Shown piece by piece: positions 31,188 through 39,534 of a DNA stretch of 64,000 bases; positions within the stretch are counted from its first letter, which is position 1, and each line of letters starts with the position of its first letter. Origin of the DNA: Poriferisodalis sp965198245 (GTDB lineage: Bacteria; Actinomycetota; Acidimicrobiia; Acidimicrobiales; Poriferisodalaceae); assembly GCF_965198245.1 (NCBI RefSeq), contig NZ_OZ240249.1, positions 372,001 to 436,000 of the forward strand, written 5' to 3'. A model generated the notes under the pieces. It was not told the DNA's origin. It was given only the letters and a program-made list of their open reading frames with translations, and made no database searches. A program made the position numbers and the translations under genes.

Positions 31188-33956
31188 GTGATGATGCTTC
31201 CTCGCCGAAGGTTTCGCTGGGTGACGGCGCTGGCTGCCGGCCTGATGCTGGCGTCGTTGCTGGCGCTGCCTCCCGCAAGCGGTCAGACCGATGTCGCCGA
31301 GGCGACAGACGGGCCCGTGGCGCCGAGCCAGTGGCCCAGCTCGTTCTTGGCAGCGCCCCAGATCGAAGCGTGGCCGAATGCGATGCGCATTTTCGGCCCC
31401 GATCGCTTCCAGACGGCCCTGGCCGTGTCGCTCACGATGCGCGGCCGCGGCGGGTTCCCCTTCGATTCCGCCGATGCCACCTCCGGCGACGGCCGCAGCC
31501 TGGCGGCAGCCGACGGCTGGTGGGGCCTGGGCGTGTGCCCGCGGGCCGTGATCGTGGTGGCCTCGGACTCGCCCGCCGATGCACTCACCGCCGCCGCATT
31601 GTCCGATTCCACGGGCGGATCCAGTGAGCCGTACCTGCGCCGGGTCGCCGCCAGCGACCCGCTCTTCGACCCCATCGGGGGCTTCAACCGGGTGGACACC
31701 TTTGCCGCGCCGATCCTGCTGACCGGTTCGGCCCGCTCAGGCGCCACGACGCTGAACCATGCGACCCGGCTGGCCGTCCAGGATCTGCGCCGGGGAGGCT
31801 GCAATGCAGCCCGCCAAGCGATAATCGTCGGCGGGCCGGCGGCGGTGCCGGCCGCTGTCGAGACCGAGCTGGTGTCGATCGGCTACAGCGAGGTGTTCCG
31901 GGTGAGCGGCGTAACCCGCTACGGCACCGCAGCCGCGGTGGCGACGTCGCTCGGCACCGCGCCGATACCCGCGGGCGTCGACGGCTGTGCCGACCCCTCG
32001 GCAGCCGATGGCCATGCCGTCATGACCTTCTACGCGAACTCGGTGGTCGAATGGCGGCCGAGAGCCCGAGACTGCGAGCTGCTGGGACGCACGGTGGTGC
32101 TCACCGGTGGGGTGGATGCGCTGGCGGCGGGCTGGTGGACGAGCTTCTGGCAAGTGCCGGTGCTGCTGCATGACGGCAGCGACACGCTGCCCGACGAGAC
32201 GGCCGTGGCGCTCAGCCTGCTCGACGTCGAGAACCTGATCGTGCTCGGCGGCACGTCGCAGATCCCTGAATCGGTGGCCAACTTGGCCGCGCAGATCGCC
32301 AGGGCCGAGCAGCTGCGGGTGTCGGGCTCGGATCGCTACGCCACCAGCGTCGCAATGGCCCAGCACTTCGGTGGGTGGTGGCCCACCCTTGTGGGGGAAT
32401 ACTTCGCTCGCTCGTCCGTGTGTCTGGTGGCTTCAAGCGGGAGCGGTGCTGGCGCACGAGGCTGGCCCGATGCGCTGGGAGCAAGCGCCTGGTGCGGTGC
32501 TGCGTCGGCACCCTCGCCCGAACAGACGCCGTACGTGGTCGAGCGTTTCGTAGGCCCGGTGACGGCGCTCGAGCCGGGATCGGTGGAGGCGGCGCGGGCG
32601 TCCTCGCGTGGGCTCAGCGATACGGTCTCGCCACGGCCGAAGCGTTCGGCAGTGCCGATCCTGCTGGTGCCCGTAGGCGCGGACGAGCTGCCCGAGCCTG
32701 TGTACGAGCTGCTGCTGCGGGCATTCGCCCAGCGCCGGCGATGCGTCGACGCCGTGGGCGGCCTCGGCCGCAACGGGGCGGCCGATCCCGAACAGTACGG
32801 CGCAGCGCTGAACTCTGGAGCCTGTTTCGATCCCGGCTTCGTGGTGGCGTTCGGAGGGCCATCGGTGATCAGCCCCAGCCTGCTTGCCCAGGCATCCTCG
32901 CTGGTCAGCGGCCGCTTAGCGCCTTCGACCGAGCCGCCCCTGCCGGTGCTGGTGGGCTCCCAGGTCGCCGACCGTGACGATCCCAGCCGCATCGAGAAGG
33001 CGTCTCGGGCCAGGCGCGGGGTGGGGGCGTTTGCGACCGGACTCTCATTCGACGGCACCGTGTACTACCGGGCTGACGAGACCGGCAACATCGGCGGGCA
33101 CAGTTCGGCGGGCAGTGCGTCGAGCTCGGCTTCGGCAGCGGTGCCCACGGGCCGGCACCTGCTGTGCCTGCCCCGGGCGACCTACGAGGAGGCCCGCTGG
33201 CTGGTGGTGGAGACGGCACAGGGTCGAGCGCCCACGATGGTCGGCGACCTGCCTGCGCTCGGCTGGTACCGCCTCGACAACGACGGCGTGCCCCGCACAG
33301 AGGGCGACGGGGCACCCGGATGCCTGGCGGTGGAGCTGCCCCGCAACGATCCGGTGATGGTGCGTGCGGTGGGGCCGTACGGGCGGTCGTCGCTGCCGGT
33401 GGCGCTGGTGGCCGACGAATACCGGCGGTTCCGGCTCACCGACGTGATCGAAGGGGCCGAACCGCTGCATGTGGGCCTGCCGGGCGATGTGGATCCGTCA
33501 CTGGGCGGAACAACCCGGTGGTCGTTTCGTGCAACCAACATGAACGTGGATGCGCACCTGCCGCCCCGGCGCGAGGATGTGACCGATGCGTTCCTGTCGG
33601 TCGAGATCACCCGGGGCATCGGCGAGGAAGCCCCCGATGAGTTCACTGCACTGTGGTCGGTGGAAACGGCATTGGGCACCGTGACTGGCGTGGCCGACGG
33701 CGAGGCCCTGTTCGTAGTCGGCACCTGGGAGCTGCGCGGGGTGAGCACGCTGCGCTCAGGGACCTGGCTGCGCGACGAGTTCGGGCCCGAGCCCGAGGCG
33801 TCACCGGAGGTCGCCGCAGGCGTGCTGGTGGCCGGAACCGCCGACGGGGGCTACGGCGCAGGGGGCTTCATGGCGTCGATCAACACCCACAATCCCACCA
33901 ACGACGACGACACGGTCGCCTGGCGTGTCGACGCCTTCATCAACGCCGCCCCGTAA
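31188..33956 (+). CDS. Large CWB2 surface protein (F)
   Basis: 922 residues from GTG 31188, followed by ATG ATG; GACTGT lies 6 nt upstream, so the message may be leaderless. The signal peptide ends about residue 33 (PPASGQ). CWB2 motifs are visible at MRIFGPDRFQTALAV, VFRVSGVTRYGTAAAVA and LRVSGSDRYATSVAMA, with loops AIIVGGPAAVPA, LIVLGGTSQIPE and VVAFGGPSVISP. The repeats are longer and more diverged than in A-D, with insertions rich in Gly, Asp and Trp. The last 250 residues have no recognised domain and end in a Gly-rich stretch. It follows E closely (68 bp), so the two may share a transcript. Confidence 0.85.
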   Translation: MMMLPRRRFRWVTALAAGLMLASLLALPPASGQTDVAEATDGPVAPSQWPSSFLAAPQIEAWPNAMRIFGPDRFQTALAVSLTMRGRGGFPFDSADATSGDGRSLAAADGWWGLGVCPRAVIVVASDSPADALTAAALSDSTGGSSEPYLRRVAASDPLFDPIGGFNRVDTFAAPILLTGSARSGATTLNHATRLAVQDLRRGGCNAARQAIIVGGPAAVPAAVETELVSIGYSEVFRVSGVTRYGTAAAVATSLGTAPIPAGVDGCADPSAADGHAVMTFYANSVVEWRPRARDCELLGRTVVLTGGVDALAAGWWTSFWQVPVLLHDGSDTLPDETAVALSLLDVENLIVLGGTSQIPESVANLAAQIARAEQLRVSGSDRYATSVAMAQHFGGWWPTLVGEYFARSSVCLVASSGSGAGARGWPDALGASAWCGAASAPSPEQTPYVVERFVGPVTALEPGSVEAARASSRGLSDTVSPRPKRSAVPILLVPVGADELPEPVYELLLRAFAQRRRCVDAVGGLGRNGAADPEQYGAALNSGACFDPGFVVAFGGPSVISPSLLAQASSLVSGRLAPSTEPPLPVLVGSQVADRDDPSRIEKASRARRGVGAFATGLSFDGTVYYRADETGNIGGHSSAGSASSSASAAVPTGRHLLCLPRATYEEARWLVVETAQGRAPTMVGDLPALGWYRLDNDGVPRTEGDGAPGCLAVELPRNDPVMVRAVGPYGRSSLPVALVADEYRRFRLTDVIEGAEPLHVGLPGDVDPSLGGTTRWSFRATNMNVDAHLPPRREDVTDAFLSVEITRGIGEEAPDEFTALWSVETALGTVTGVADGEALFVVGTWELRGVSTLRSGTWLRDEFGPEPEASPEVAAGVLVAGTADGGYGAGGFMASINTHNPTNDDDTVAWRVDAFINAAP

Positions 33957-34095
33957 CGGCCATCCTCACTCGGTCGCGGCGGGTTGCGGCCCCTGAACGC
34001 GAGGGCGCGGTACCGTGGCCGAGAGGCTGCGGGGCGCCATGCCGCCGCAACCCTCTGCGGGCAGTTCCGCTGAGGTCCGCAGCACTGCAACGATC

Positions 34096-36657
34096 ATGTT
34101 CGCTCACGACGCCCCAACACCTCACCGCGCGATGAGGGCTGCACGTGCGTTCGTCGCGCTGATTGTGGCTGCCGGCGTGCTCGCCGTTGCGCACAGCCCT
34201 GCTCAAGGGGCTGCGACCTACGCAGAATCGCGGCGCCTCGAGGGCCTGACGCGGTTCGAGACGGCCATCGACATTGCGGAGGCGTACATCGACGACGTCG
34301 AGACCCTCGCGGAGGGCTCCAGCGTAGACACGGTCATCCTGACATCGGGTGCCGACGAACACTTCGCCTATGCTGTGCCGGTTCCCGTGCTGTCGAGGCT
34401 GCACCATGCACCGCTGCTGCTGACCCGGCCGAATCGACTTCCCCATTCGGTCGCGACATTCCTCGAGGACAACGACATCGCCACGGTGATCATCGTGGGC
34501 GGCGAGTCGGTGGTGAACAGCTCGGTGGAGGAATCGTTAAGTCTGCTCGGCGACATCGAGGTTTCCCGCATCGGCGGCGCGGATCCCTACAGCACCGCAG
34601 CCGCCCTCGCCGAACAGGTCGGCGAGAGCGCAACGCCGGGGGAGTTCTCGGTGGACGGACGCACGGCGTTGCTGGCCACCGGCGAGAACTTCGCTGATGC
34701 GCTCGCAGCCGGACCGCTCGCGTACCGGGGCAATCACCCCATCCTGCTCACGCGCAGCGCTGAGCTGCCGGAGGCCACCGAGCTGTATTTCGAGGCCAGC
34801 GGCATCGAGCACGTGGTGATCCTGGGAGGCGCGGCGGCCGTCAGCACCGGCGTGGAACAGGCCATCATCGAATTGGGCATCGAGATCACGCGCTGGGGCG
34901 GCGCGGATCGGTTCGGCACCGCAGTGAGGATTGCGGAGGCACTGCTGGGGGTCGACACGCCGGCGGAGTGCTTCGACGGCGCCGAGCTGGGTCTGGCGTA
35001 CGGGCGTCGCTCGCCCGATGCGATCGTAAGCGGGCCGCTGCTCGGAGAGCTGTGCGCACCGTTGCTGCTCACCGAGTTCGACGAGCTGCCCTCCAGCGTG
35101 GCAGACCTGCTCAGATCGGACGACTACGTCACCGGAGACATCAACGGCGATGTCCGTCTCAACGTGTTCGGCGGCGTGGGAGCAGTGGCCGACCAAGCGG
35201 TGACCGAGGCGGTCGAGGCCGTACAGCTGCCCGAGCTACGTGCCAACGTGAGCGGGATGGAAGGCGGCTGCCACTTCACCGTCGAGTTCAGCGAACCGGT
35301 CCTGACCTCCGATGCTGCGAACTTCTCGAATTACTCCACCGGCCAGGGTCGGTTCGGCAGCGTGGACGCCGGCTCGGGGTTCACCACCGCACGCGCCACC
35401 GTGACCTTCTCGGGGGCAATTGTCAGCCCGGGCGGCGCGGTGCCTGCCGATTGTTTCGCTCCGCTGCAGGAGCGGGAACGGATCGGTGTCGCCAGCCGTG
35501 CGATTCGCTCGGCTGCCGGCGATCGCACGGTCGCGCAAGGCAGTTACTCGATCTTGTCGGACAACAGCCGCCCGACGTTCAAGATCAGTGCCCCGCAGGG
35601 TGCCAGCATGGTTTGGGTCCACAGCAGCGAGCCGCTGTCGGCGTCCGACATCGAGATCCTGTTCGAGCGCAACCGGGTCCCTGAGGTCACCTACCCGGCT
35701 GCCGTCGAATCCGGGGTCGCCATGTTCGCGGTCGAAGTTCCCCAGGAGCTCGACGCAGAGCTACGCGCCGGAGACCGGGTGTCGATCGCCAGCCGGGCCG
35801 CCACGGATCTGGCCGGCAACGAGAGCCGCGCGACTCGCCGAACGGTGGAGCACGACGAAACCTCGCCGCAGGTGGCACGCATAACGGTGACCGAGTTCGT
35901 GGCCACGCGACAGGCAGCGGTGACGCTGAGTGCGGTCGACGCCGGCGGGCGGACGGCCGATGCCATCCTGATCTCGGCGAATGTCGGCACCTCAGTCGAC
36001 GGCGCTGCGGGCAACCAGTGGCAGATCGACGTCAATGTGCGTGACGCGCATCCCCGGAGCTGGTCGCCGTCGCAGCTCAGCGCAGTGCGTGTGTCCGAGT
36101 CGAGCCGCCGGATCCTGGTGGTGGTGCTGGCTGACGCCGTCGCTGACGATCTGGTCGCCGACCTCAACGGCGACCGGGCGTTCAGCTCCCGGTTCAGTGC
36201 GCTGACATACAGCGGCGAGGGTTCAGCCAGACCGGCGGACACCCGCGGCCGGGTGTCATTCGAAGGCGGCGCCAGCATCGTCGACCTGGGGGTGCTGTGG
36301 ACCGAGCCGGTGCACGGCTGCGGCCCGACCCGGCGTGCTGTCACCCCACGCAGCATCGAGATCGACGTCGACGGCGACGGCGAGGCCGATTTCTCGCTCG
36401 ACGGTCACGCCTTCAGCGACAGCGACGTGATGATCGTGCCCGACGATGAGCATCCGGCCTCGCTCGGTGAGGAGGGGGCCGTCTGCGACGAGACGCCCGG
36501 CGTCCCTTCGGGCACGCTCGTCGCCCGCATCGAGTCATCCAGCGTCGACAACCTGCCCAACACCGAGTCACAGGCCACGGTCCGGCTGGGCGCCGCTACC
36601 GATTTCGCCAACAATGACAACGCCACCCAGACGGGTGTGAAGTTCCGCCGCCCCTAG
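34096..36657 (+). CDS. CWB2 surface protein with Ig-like tail (G)
   Basis: 853 residues from ATG 34096 (MFAHDAPTPHRAMRAARAFV); the frame opens upstream at 34015 and has another ATG at 34039, so the start is uncertain, but the signal peptide (ALIVAAGVLAVAHSPAQGA) lies just after the chosen one. CWB2 repeats: LEGLTRFETAIDIA, IGGADPYSTAAALA, WGGADRFGTAVRIA, with loops VIIVGGESVVNS and VVILGGAAAVST. Then a DINGDV Ca-loop-like piece, Ig-like segments with cysteine pairs, and a DVDGDGEADFSLDG loop near the C-terminus. Pairs closely with H in layout (TSGADEHFAYA versus TSGADEHFGYA). Confidence 0.85.
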   Translation: MFAHDAPTPHRAMRAARAFVALIVAAGVLAVAHSPAQGAATYAESRRLEGLTRFETAIDIAEAYIDDVETLAEGSSVDTVILTSGADEHFAYAVPVPVLSRLHHAPLLLTRPNRLPHSVATFLEDNDIATVIIVGGESVVNSSVEESLSLLGDIEVSRIGGADPYSTAAALAEQVGESATPGEFSVDGRTALLATGENFADALAAGPLAYRGNHPILLTRSAELPEATELYFEASGIEHVVILGGAAAVSTGVEQAIIELGIEITRWGGADRFGTAVRIAEALLGVDTPAECFDGAELGLAYGRRSPDAIVSGPLLGELCAPLLLTEFDELPSSVADLLRSDDYVTGDINGDVRLNVFGGVGAVADQAVTEAVEAVQLPELRANVSGMEGGCHFTVEFSEPVLTSDAANFSNYSTGQGRFGSVDAGSGFTTARATVTFSGAIVSPGGAVPADCFAPLQERERIGVASRAIRSAAGDRTVAQGSYSILSDNSRPTFKISAPQGASMVWVHSSEPLSASDIEILFERNRVPEVTYPAAVESGVAMFAVEVPQELDAELRAGDRVSIASRAATDLAGNESRATRRTVEHDETSPQVARITVTEFVATRQAAVTLSAVDAGGRTADAILISANVGTSVDGAAGNQWQIDVNVRDAHPRSWSPSQLSAVRVSESSRRILVVVLADAVADDLVADLNGDRAFSSRFSALTYSGEGSARPADTRGRVSFEGGASIVDLGVLWTEPVHGCGPTRRAVTPRSIEIDVDGDGEADFSLDGHAFSDSDVMIVPDDEHPASLGEEGAVCDETPGVPSGTLVARIESSSVDNLPNTESQATVRLGAATDFANNDNATQTGVKFRRP

Positions 36658-36752
36658 GCGCCCAGGCCTCCTGCATCAAGTCCCTCGCCCCAGACGGCCG
36701 GTGTGGTTGAGTGGGCGTGCGCTGACGAGACGGTGTCGCTGGAGGCCCGAGA

Positions 36753-39377
36753 GTGGATAGAACTTTGCCTGATGTACCCGCGGCAGGATTACGCCGTGCG
36801 GGCACGGCACGCCTGCGCGCGGCTCGGCGCCGCAGCCGCAGGTGGGCGTCCGCATTGCTGTGCGCCTTGGTGCTTGCCGGCACTGCCCCTCACTTGCCGG
36901 TGGGCGCCGCAGCGACCGACGCTTCGTTCTCCCGGCTGGCGGGCCTGACCCGTTACGAGACTGGAGTCGCCATCGCCGGGGTGTACGTCAGCGAGCGCGC
37001 TGACGCAGGTGCACGGCCGAATACCGTCATCGTGACCTCGGGAGCCGACGAGCACTTCGGCTATGCGCTGACGGCACCGCCGCTGTCGAGGCAGCACGGC
37101 GCACCCCTGCTGCTCACCCGGCCCGAGGAATTGCCCGAGGCGGTGGCAACGTTCTTGAGTTCGAACAGCTTCGGGCAAGCGATCATCCTCGGTGACACCG
37201 AGGTGGTCTCCGACGACGTGGCTTCCGATCTGCGAGCGCTCGGCCTCACCGTCAGCCGCGTTGCCGGCGACGATGTCTACCGCACGGCAACGGCCGTGGC
37301 GGCGCTCGTCGGCTCGCCGGCAGGTACGCCTGGCAGATACCGCAACCTGGGGCGCACCTCGCTGATCGCAACCGGCGAGGTCTTCGCCGACGCCCTCGCA
37401 GCGGGGCCGCTGGCGTACCAAGGCCGCCATCCGGTGCTGCTCACGCCGAATCTCGACCTGCATCCCGACGTGAAGCAGTTCCTGATCGACAGCAAGACCG
37501 AGCACGTCGTCATCCTCGGCGGTCCCAAAGCGGTCAGCCCCTGGGTGGAGTACGACATCGGCGATCTCGGTATCACCGTCAGCCGGCTGTATGGCCCAGA
37601 CCGGTTCGCCACGGCGACCCGGATTGCTGAAGAGCTGCTGGGCCCCGATTCGTCCCAACGGTGTTTCAATGGATTCGAGTTCGGGATCGCGTATGGCTGG
37701 CGGGCAGCCGATGCCCTCGTCAGCAGTCCGCTGCTCGGCGAACGTTGCGCAGCCCTGCTGCTCACCGAGCGGAACTCCGTGCCCGAGACGGTCGCTGGCC
37801 TGCTGGCCTCGGACGAGTTCGCTCCCGGCGACAGCGACGGGAACCTGCACCTCACCGTGTTCGGCGGTTCCAATGCTGTGACGTCGTTCACTGCCTTGCT
37901 GGCCGTCGCGGCCGGCACGCTCCCGAAGATCTCGGCTGACATCGCTGGCGTGGAGGGCCGCTGTTTCCTCGAGGTGAGCTTTGATGAGCCGGTGCGCACC
38001 TCTCACGCCGAGAACCCGACCAACTACCGCCGTTCACACGTGGCGTTTGGACCCTCTGATGTCGAGGTGGATGCGGGTTCGGGCACCACCACCACGGCGG
38101 CGACGATCGTGTTCACGGGCGCGCAGCAGTATCCGAATTCGGTGGAACCCGTCGGTTGTGAGCGTCCACTGGTGGCCGAAGAGGAGATTGAGATTCGCGC
38201 CGACCTCATCGGCGAGAAAGACGGCCGCCGCGTGGTTCGGCGGATGGTCGCAAACGTCGATGCAGACCGGACTCCACCGACGATTTCGCTTGTCGCCAAT
38301 GACAATGCTCCCGCGGTGCTCGTCACGGCCAGCGAGGCAGTGAGGCTGCGTTCGGGAGTTGCCGAGCTGAAGCGGGAAGGACCCGGCGGGGAGACTGTGA
38401 CGGTCATCCTGCAGGTGACCGAGGGCGCGACAAGCTTCGAAGTGCCAGTGCCCGCATCATTTGGCGGCGTGCTGCGTGCGGGCGATCGCCTGACCATCGA
38501 GGCTGGCGCAGTAGAGGACCTGGCGGGGAACTCGGCCAACCGCGCTTCCATCAGAGCGGTCGGCGACAACACCCCGCCCGAGGTAGCCACGGTGACGGTC
38601 TCACGACCCCGCGGGCGTGCCGTGGCGGCGATCTCGGTCGATGTGCTGCGAGACGGCAGCGTCGTGAGCGACGCCCTCACCGTGACGGCGAGGTCGTTCG
38701 GAGCGGCTTCGGGAGCGACCGGCAACAACTGGACCCTGGAGATCGTGTCGGAACCGCGCTGGCTCCCGACACGCATTGCAGTGGTCACCATCACTCGTAC
38801 CAACAACGGCGGGCGCCTGCGCGTGCAAGCCGCCGAGCGTCGCACGGTGGAGGCCATCGTGGCCGATCTCAATCGAAACCCGAGCTTCAGAGCCTGGTTC
38901 ACCGCTGAGCTCGCCGACGGGGTCGAATCCACCGACACCGAACCGCTCACGTTGAACGGCAACTTCGACCCGGCGCGATTGAGCGGCGGCTTGAGCAGTG
39001 TCGATATCACCGTGGTCTGGTCCGAGCCGGTGCTCGACTGCGATGCCGGCGAGGGGCTCGTCGTGCCCGGCCGATTGGAGATCGACGCAGACAACGATGC
39101 CGTCGCCGACTACGCCCTCGACGGACGCGGTGCTGCCGCCGCTGGTGTGACGTTCGAGGCTGCGCCCGGCGGAAATCCGGCGATCATCGCTGGCGGAGCG
39201 AACTGCGACACAGCCGCCGGCGTGCGGGACGGCACGCTCGTGGCCCGCGTCCAATCAAACGATCTCACAGCGTTGCCGGGGCTGAACTCTGAACTGCTCG
39301 CGGGCGACGGAGCCGCCATCGACCTCAACGGCAATTACTCGCTCGAACACCGCTTCGACCGCTTCACGCGGCCGTGA
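36753..39377 (+). CDS. CWB2 surface protein with Ig-like tail (H), sister of G
   Basis: 874 residues from GTG 36753 with GGAGG 7 nt upstream. An arginine-rich N-terminus leads to a signal helix (ALLCALVLAGTAPHLPVGAA). CWB2 repeats: LAGLTRYETGVAIA, VAGDDVYRTATAVA, LYGPDRFATATRIA, with loops AIILGDTEVVSD and VVILGGPKAVSP. Downstream Ig-like and Ca-loop-like (DADNDAVADYALDG) modules match those of G in order, so G and H are tandem duplicates that have diverged. The stop is 157 bp before gene I, in a region with a strong -10 box. Predicted secreted. Confidence 0.85.
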   Translation: MDRTLPDVPAAGLRRAGTARLRAARRRSRRWASALLCALVLAGTAPHLPVGAAATDASFSRLAGLTRYETGVAIAGVYVSERADAGARPNTVIVTSGADEHFGYALTAPPLSRQHGAPLLLTRPEELPEAVATFLSSNSFGQAIILGDTEVVSDDVASDLRALGLTVSRVAGDDVYRTATAVAALVGSPAGTPGRYRNLGRTSLIATGEVFADALAAGPLAYQGRHPVLLTPNLDLHPDVKQFLIDSKTEHVVILGGPKAVSPWVEYDIGDLGITVSRLYGPDRFATATRIAEELLGPDSSQRCFNGFEFGIAYGWRAADALVSSPLLGERCAALLLTERNSVPETVAGLLASDEFAPGDSDGNLHLTVFGGSNAVTSFTALLAVAAGTLPKISADIAGVEGRCFLEVSFDEPVRTSHAENPTNYRRSHVAFGPSDVEVDAGSGTTTTAATIVFTGAQQYPNSVEPVGCERPLVAEEEIEIRADLIGEKDGRRVVRRMVANVDADRTPPTISLVANDNAPAVLVTASEAVRLRSGVAELKREGPGGETVTVILQVTEGATSFEVPVPASFGGVLRAGDRLTIEAGAVEDLAGNSANRASIRAVGDNTPPEVATVTVSRPRGRAVAAISVDVLRDGSVVSDALTVTARSFGAASGATGNNWTLEIVSEPRWLPTRIAVVTITRTNNGGRLRVQAAERRTVEAIVADLNRNPSFRAWFTAELADGVESTDTEPLTLNGNFDPARLSGGLSSVDITVVWSEPVLDCDAGEGLVVPGRLEIDADNDAVADYALDGRGAAAAGVTFEAAPGGNPAIIAGGANCDTAAGVRDGTLVARVQSNDLTALPGLNSELLAGDGAAIDLNGNYSLEHRFDRFTRP

Positions 39378-39464
39378 CGCCCGGCGGTGATGATCAGTGA
39401 CCACAACGTTTGTCACACAGTTACGATCATTGGCGAATCTTGGCGACGTTCATCGTTTTCACCT

Positions 39465-39470
39465 TATAAT
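39465..39470 (+). promoter_or_regulatory. Strong -10 box (TATAAT) upstream of CWB2 gene I
   Basis: Perfect TATAAT in an AT-rich patch, 65 bp before the GTG start. A TTGGCG at 39440-39445 is a possible but widely spaced (19 bp) -35. Confidence 0.55.
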
Positions 39471-39534
39471 GAGTAACTTGCAGTAGTCCGCTGTCGATTG
39501 CGACCGGTCGACCTCGTATGAGGAATGGGGGACG